Shown here: piece by piece, positions 58,101 to 64,000 of the stretch
Numbering within the stretch: the stretch's first letter is position 1
How the letters are laid out: every line of letters begins with the position of its first letter
Source: Morella rubra
Lineage: Eukaryota > Streptophyta > Magnoliopsida > Fagales > Myricaceae
DNA: 64,000 nucleotides
NCBI GenBank assembly: GCA_003952965.2
Contig: CM025855.1
Span: forward strand, 5,211,848 to 5,275,847
Direction: 5' to 3'
The notes under the pieces: model-generated
Told to the model about the DNA's origin: nothing
The model's input: only the letters and a program-made list of their open reading frames with translations
Database searches by the model: none
Made by a program: the position numbers and the translations under genes

Positions 58101-59017
58101 TCACCCCAATTGAACACAATCGACGATTGACATGGCCTGGAAAGCATCTAACCTAGCTAGGAATGAAGGAATTATAGCTGATAGAGAATCGCACATGGAG
58201 AAGTTAGATTCATAGCAGAAAAGGGTGAGAAGGATATAGGTTTAAATAGGCAGAATGATCAAGCTAAAAGAATGAAAATTGAAAATTGAAGTATCTGGTT
58301 GAGCTGTTTCTTTTTCCTGTTGGTCTTTTTTCACTTAAGTTCTGGTATGATGCTTTTATGTCATAATACTACTAGTACTATCTCTGTTGCCTCCAACGAA
58401 GAGAACTTAAGATTAGGATAAGTTTGATTTAGGGTACTCTAAATTGGTTAGACTTCCAGTAGCTTCCTTGATGCTTATGTTTCTCTTTTTTAACTTTCAA
58501 CTTTCTTGCAGGATATTAAGATGGTTGACAGATGAGGAAGGACCAAAAAAAGCAGCCTTCCTACCAAGATTCCAGTTTTTGATAGTTGAGATGTCACGTG
58601 AGCAATTACTTTACTGAAGTGTTTAGACTCAAAATGCCTTTACATCACTCGTGTTTGCATCCCGACTCTTTTTTCTTCCTCTTTTCCGTCTATTTTGCAG
58701 CCGTTACTGACATCGACACCAGCGGCATTCGTGCCTTTGAAGAATTACATGGAAGTCTGATGAAGCGAGATGTTCAGGTAGACACACACCATGTGTAAAT
58801 AACAGTTTGTGTCATATCATCTGCACAATACTATTTCTTATCGGTCAATTGGCTTACCAGAAGTTTCCCCTTTGTTTCACAGCTCATTCTGGCAAATCTT
58901 GGTCCAGAGGTGATTGACAAGCTCCATGCTTCCAATTTTGTTAAGTTGATTGGGGAGGACAGAATCTTCCTCACGGTTGCAGATGCGGTCTCAGCCTGTT
59001 CTCCATTCTTGGTTTAA
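55161..59017 (+). CDS. SULTR1: Group 1 high-affinity sulfate transporter, SLC26/SulP family
   Basis: A plasma-membrane proton/sulfate cotransporter; group 1 members give high-affinity uptake, mainly in roots. Exons: 55161-55505, 55595-55643, 55746-55953, 56078-56252, 56393-56458, 56545-56658, 56779-56895, 57001-57127, 57449-57735, 57829-58019, 58512-58597, 58701-58777, 58883-59017; 658 aa. Group 1 marks: [33 protein letters not shown] (joined across an intron), [70 protein letters not shown] and SNSNYIKER. The STAS domain has IDTSG at about 593-597. A second Met at 55170 is possible, but the first ATG is chosen because it follows the leader acceptor. Exon lengths equal those of the SULTR2 gene except at the two ends, in the exon starting at 57829, and where an extra intron splits the 231-bp exon into 114 and 117 bp. 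No miR395-like site was seen. Confidence 0.94.
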
Positions 59018-59956
59018 GAAGCTTGATAAAGATAGAATGTTGTGGTTATATGGGAGATATGAGAAGCATATAAGTAATACCTACGTTGCTGAAGTAGAGG
59101 AAGAGAGAACATGTACACTCCAGTAATAGTGGATGGAGAGACAAGGTCAGGATTATAAAGGGGGTGAGTGGATTCTCCGTCATCCTGATCCAGAGAAAAA
59201 GAATAAAGAAAAGAGGTGCATAACTGTGACTCAAAAGATGAGGTTGTCTAGTATACAGAAATGTCCATAGAAATGACAGCTTCAGACGGGAATGGATTCA
59301 GTCCGAAGATAGTTTGTGCGAAGGAGTGCAAAGGCACGGTGCAGATTTTAAAAAGAACATCCAACGGTCAGGATTTAACCATAGACGTGTGAGACAAAAT
59401 TGCGGCTTGGCTCAACTAAACTCAGCCAGAGTCTCAATTTCTCTCTCCTCTCTCTCCTCTCTCCTCTCTCTCTCTCGTTTTCTTCTCTCTTCAGCAGTTA
59501 TCCTTTTAAGTCTTAAAATTTCAGGTTTCAACCCAGATCATCCTTACATAAATTTTTTCTTCAATACTCCAATTTCAGTCTCTCTCTCGTAAGAGTCTTC
59601 TTCGTATTATGAAGTTGGAGTTAAAAGATCTAGTTCTCATAGTAACAATAAGAATAAAAGAGAAGAGAGGAAAATGAGGGAGAAAGAGAAGCTGGATCAA
59701 GAGAGAGAGTGCGGAGAAGTTTCTTGTGCTTTAAAGTGATACCGAATTGAACAGTTTAATGACAAACAGACAAACTACCAAACAAAGCAAGAACGAGAAG
59801 CTAGAAACCCATTCAATTTCAAGTTTTGATCCTTAGAGATCTTGAGCGGATTTATCTTTAAAATATTCGATTCTTCGAGAAAATGGGAGGTATGATTTTC
59901 TCTCGTTTCCTCTCTCCCTAGAAATCTCAAAAGCGCTAGTAATTGAAATCTCGATT
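59018..59956. other. SULTR1 3' flank and spacer
   Basis: An AATAAAGAAAAG stretch near 59201 could serve as poly(A) signal. A CT-rich run lies at about 59432-59478. The block near 59286-59390 (GGAATGGATTCAGTCCGAA, ATCCAACGGTCAGG) recalls the 770-973 MITE family but no pair of ends was found. Confidence 0.5.
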
Positions 59957-62900
59957 TCTTATCACCATGAACTTAACAGCAGACAGCAGAATTTCTCTGC
60001 CCCAATTTGTGTCTGGATGGGCCTCCAGAACAAAACAGTAGTTCAATTAATGGGCCAACTCTGGCCTCCAAACTAGTTGGGCCTGCTTTCATAACTGAGC
60101 CTAAACTATTACGGTAAGCACTGTAAGAGCTTGCTTCTATATGCTTACATCATATATTTTTTTCTGAGCAATTTCATATGTCTGTTTATTGGTTTCAAAA
60201 ATATTTTCTAAAAATAACTTTTTTATCCAAACATGCTTTTAACATTAATTAAGCCCTCTTCGATCTCCAATAAAATTTTCTATCTGGTCATCATCCTTGT
60301 TTTTCACGATAAAAATACAAAAAAAAAGATGAAAAATAATTTTCACAAAAATCAATAAAGATTTCTTCTCACAAAAACTTCCCTCCCAGATGTATTTTAT
60401 ATCTTTCACAACCATCAAAAGAATAAAATAAATTTTTCTCTTTTCAAACATCACCTACGCATGACCACTTTTGCTGACAAATATCATGATTTGACTAGGA
60501 ACAGAACAAAATAAACATCATTATTTAATCAAATTCCACCCACTGAAAAGTATGTGCTGTTTACATTAATTCTTTGTTGCCCTTTTGTACTTTTGAAGAG
60601 GCAAATAAATTTATTGAACCACAAAAGTCAAAGAATGGGCGTATATGTATGCAAATTTTTCCAGGTATCGGGGTGACTATACGATTGTAATAGAAACCCC
60701 AAACTCGGCACAACTTCTCTCGTACGTGTCCATTCGAAAGCGGAGAAAAATAAGCATATGCTCCATTGGAATTTTCCAAACTAAAGATGGCGTAGCGGAC
60801 CAAAAACAAGCAACGTGACTTGCTCGTAGAAGACTATTTTTCCTTGTTCAGAAAAGAAGAAAAGTCTATATTGATTTAATAAAGCGAATTTGTCGTTTGT
60901 TAGGATTAGGAAGTTTACCCGCTAGCTCTTCTCTGGTCCACATTAATTAATACTCGTCTACATTGTTTGCTTATTGCATTATTGTACTGGACCTAATTCT
61001 CTTCATAATTTTTGAGGACTTTAAGATTAAGGATGAGGCATATGTAACAGGTTGAACAACTTCTCCTACGCCAGGCCAAAGACCCACAAGTTCTAATTTA
61101 TTGCCAACAAAGTCTTCTAAACAATCTATTACTAATATCGACTGGTCAAAGTTCACTCTCAATTGATTTGGATTAGATCATGCGTTGACGGAGACAGGCC
61201 AGGGGGGAAATTCCCCACTCCCCGATTTCCTTATTTTTTTATTTTTAATATTTTTAATTTATAAATATTTCTTTTTATGATTGACATGACTTTATTTATT
61301 GACGTTGTTGATGTTAATGTATTTTTGTATTGACAAATTTTCATATCAAAATATGTCCTAATTAAGTTGTAATTTATTAGGCTTGACTGAACAATTTTAG
61401 AACTTGTTTTAAAATTGTTATTAATTTTTTAATTAAAGAAAGATATATACTCACTCCTTACAAGTGTTAATAGGATTTAAACCAGATTTTTTATGAAGTC
61501 CCGTACGGATCTCAATTTCAAAATAGCAAAAACCAACATGTTTGTTTACCATTTTTCTTTTATATTTAAATATCAGATATGGTAGATAATTATTGTATAT
61601 TTGTTCTTACTTGACTCTGTTTTACTGAAAACATGAGGCAAGGTCAAACTTCGGAGACCGCAACTCGATATATATAATACTGTAACAATCTAGTAGATAT
61701 ATAATTGTCAAATATAGACAGTATATATATATATATATTATTTATTTATTTATATATGATTAAAAACAATACATTACCCTGCCTATCCAGCTTTGAGGAT
61801 AACTTTAAAAAAAAAAAAAGGAATTAAAAAAAAAGATGTAGGATTTTGGTGTCTATTATTATATTCTGATCCCATCTGATGATAGCAACGTTTTATCTTT
61901 TGAATGCCAACGCTGTGGGGGAAGGACGAAGGAGATCTCTAGAGGTTTTCGGGTTAGCATTCACGTAGCATGCATGCAAGCTTCCGTTTAGTGTTCATTG
62001 CTATTCTTTTGTGTCTCATTTTTTTTGTTTCAGGAAAATAGTGCTTTAATTTGTTAGTGTTGCCTTTGTTAGTTAATTAATAGACTGAATTGGGTTTTGC
62101 GCGAAAAGATTATATATATTTCCTCCAATAATTATATTTACTTACTTATCAGAAACAAAATAAAAATTAGAAGAACATGATTTGGAGTCTTTAGTTTCAT
62201 GATGTTATAGTAAATTTATACAAAAAATACATTTTTGCGCCTATAATTATGAAGATTTTTTACAATTTAAATTACTAACATGTTTAAACTTTGCACTCCG
62301 GATTACATTTTGACTGCTAATAATTATGAAACAGATCTTGTTTTCCTTAATTTTAAAAGAAAATACACTTTGTATCTATAAATTATCATAATTTTTATAC
62401 TTTGTACCCCTACCCACACTCTTGTGAAAATCACATAGTTTGCTCAAGACAGTTCAAATCACTTGACTTCAGCCCGCTATCGTATAATGATTAAAAGTTG
62501 ATGGGTAGGAATAATAGGTATAAGTTTGGACAAATCACAGTTTTGCACTTTTACACTTTTTGGAATTATTTGCACCGCAAATTACTTAACTCCAGACACT
62601 ACTGTACCTATAATACATTCACAAATTCTGTAATATTGCATCTACAAACTGTTCATCCTTAAAATATTATACTATTCTTTTATTTTTTTTCTTTTAAATT
62701 GGACAAAATTTTATTTTTATAAATAAAATGACAGTTATGTCTTTAAATCTTGTTATTCACATAACTTTTCTAAGAGTATGATCAATATTTTGTATTTAAA
62801 AAGTCAAATTTCGTCTAATTTGACAGAAAAATTATATTAATTGAACAATATTTTAGGAATAAGTTGTTTGTAGATGTAATAGCTTAAATATTTTTATGTA

Positions 62901-64000
62901 AGATATAAAGTACAAAATACCTAGTAATTTGACGTAAAAAATGTATCGTCTCCTCAATTTGACATTAATAATTCAAGTGTATTTTCCCTTTTTTAACATT
63001 AAGATTACAATACAGGTGCAAATTGTGAATGTATTATAATCCAAGGTACAATGTGCTGTGTTCGGTAATTTGCCGTGCAAATTCCAGAAAGTGTAAAATT
63101 GTGAATCTATTATAATGTAAGGCGCAATGCGTTGGGTTCGGTAATTTGCAGCGCGTGTAAAGGTGCAAACTGATTTCTCCAAACTTGTACCTATTATTCC
63201 CACCCACTAACTTTTTATCATTGTACTATAGTGGGCTGAAGTCAAGTGATTTGATCTGTCTTGGGCAAACTATGTGATTTTCGCATCTATAGGGACGGAT
63301 GTAGGGGGGAGAAGGGCCTATGGACTCCACCCAAAAAATCTGCATAATTTTTTTTTCCTAGATTAAGCTTTGTGTTTGGATGGGCAAAATTTTTTTTGAT
63401 GACTATTGAAGATAATGTAGACTTTCTTGGGATTAGTGAAAAGTTTATTAAAATTTGTTAAAGTTGTTGGAGTTTATAAAAAAGATATTAGAGTCGGTAA
63501 AAAAGTAATTATGAATTTTTTTAAAAAAAATTATGCTCATCCAAACACAGGCTAATTCTTATGGCTTGTGTAGTTCCTATTAAGGTTGAGCAAACTGGGT
63601 TCAGGGCCGAATTTCCCCAACCTCGACCCTAAACCCAATTCAATCGGGAAGTCCCTTGTTGCCCCAACCCCGAATGGGGTGGAACCTCAAGCCAGACCCC
63701 CAGACTGGATTTGGCTCGAGTTCAACTTGGCTTCGGGAGCAGACAACGATAGATCAAGAGAGAGGGTGTCTGACTGCTATGGAACTTGTAGATCGAGAAA
63801 GAGCAACTGAGGGCAGCAAGTAAAAACCATTTGAGTCAAAGAGACAGAGAGATAGTAAGAGAGACTGAGAGAGGGCAGTCGGCGAGGGGGTACGGGAGTG
63901 AGAGGGTGACGGCTGATAGAGAGTGAGGGACTGGGTGAAGTGGTGAGCTAGGCCAGAGGGACGGGGGGAGAGAGATTGTTGTCAAGTGATGAGTGATCTA
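59957..64000. repeat. Unclassified 4-kb repeat, copy C (fullest copy)
   Basis: It starts TCTTATCACCATGAACTT like copy A and continues through all blocks of copy B to GGCCAGAGGGACG at about 63963, then differs from B. It lacks the private insertions of A and B and so shows their empty sites. It contains the inner inverted repeat (arms about 62429-62660 and 63030-63290). The window ends close to the copy's end, so its true right border is uncertain. Confidence 0.87.
63367..63552. mobile_element. PIF/Harbinger-like MITE in repeat copy C
   Basis: It starts GCTTTGTGTTTGGATGGGCA and ends CATCCAAACACAGGC, with TAA on both flanks. It is the counterpart of 52039-52241 in copy B. Confidence 0.85.

Noticed and set aside
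45314-64000. The 4-kb repeat as a Helitron
   Set aside because: It begins with TC, but there is no CTRR end with a preceding hairpin, no A/T insertion context shared by copies A and C, and no Rep/helicase coding.

Overview
The window is nuclear DNA of a flowering plant, most likely a eudicot. It has GT-AG split genes with plant-type exon structures, a pollen-type MIKC* MADS gene, group 1 and group 2 sulfate transporter genes, Ty3/gypsy LTR fossils and many MITEs. I cannot name the species. No bacterial features, CRISPR arrays, tRNA or rRNA genes were recognised.

Layout. (1) 1-8986: an old Ty3/gypsy LTR element on the minus strand, Tat/Retand-like, whose 3' LTR runs off the left edge. It carries gag and protease remnants, an opposite-strand extra ORF, a minisatellite, a nested solo LTR of another gypsy family and two nested MITEs. 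(2) 9-12.5 kb: repeat-rich spacer with a probable retroelement piece, a LINE scrap and a half MITE. (3) 12876-17938 (+): a 12-exon MIKC* MADS-box gene (AGL66/AGL104 type, 330 codons) with a 645-bp MITE in its last intron. (4) 18-21.5 kb: spacer with a MITE and a direct/inverted repeat complex next to a probable promoter. (5) 21.5-30.4 kb (+): a 20-exon gene for a Gln/Asn/Pro-rich protein (814 codons from the first Met I can place firmly), with a run of tandemly duplicated exons. (6) 30931-32729 (-): a two-exon gene for a 77-residue DFRP/ZC3H15-C-terminus-like protein. (7) 33860-37812 (-): a 12-exon SULTR2-type sulfate transporter (662 aa) with a miR395-like site just before its ATG. (8) 38-54.7 kb: AT-rich, MITE-rich spacer holding two copies (A, B) of an unclassified repeat of about 4 kb. 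(9) 55161-59017 (+): a 13-exon SULTR1-type transporter (658 aa). (10) 59957-64000: a third copy (C) of the 4-kb repeat, running off the right edge.

How the parts relate. The two sulfate transporters are divergent neighbours with nearly identical exon lengths, so they descend from one ancestral gene. One of them keeps a miR395-type site linking it to the sulfur-starvation response. The MADS gene and the Gln-rich gene look like independent regulatory genes. The most unusual things are the duplicated-exon array of the Gln-rich gene, the three-copy 4-kb repeat with its dated insertions, and the density of foldback MITEs with 9-bp target duplications typical of Mutator-like elements. Exon boundaries were read by eye from GT/AG signals, frame continuity and remembered family alignments; no search was run.
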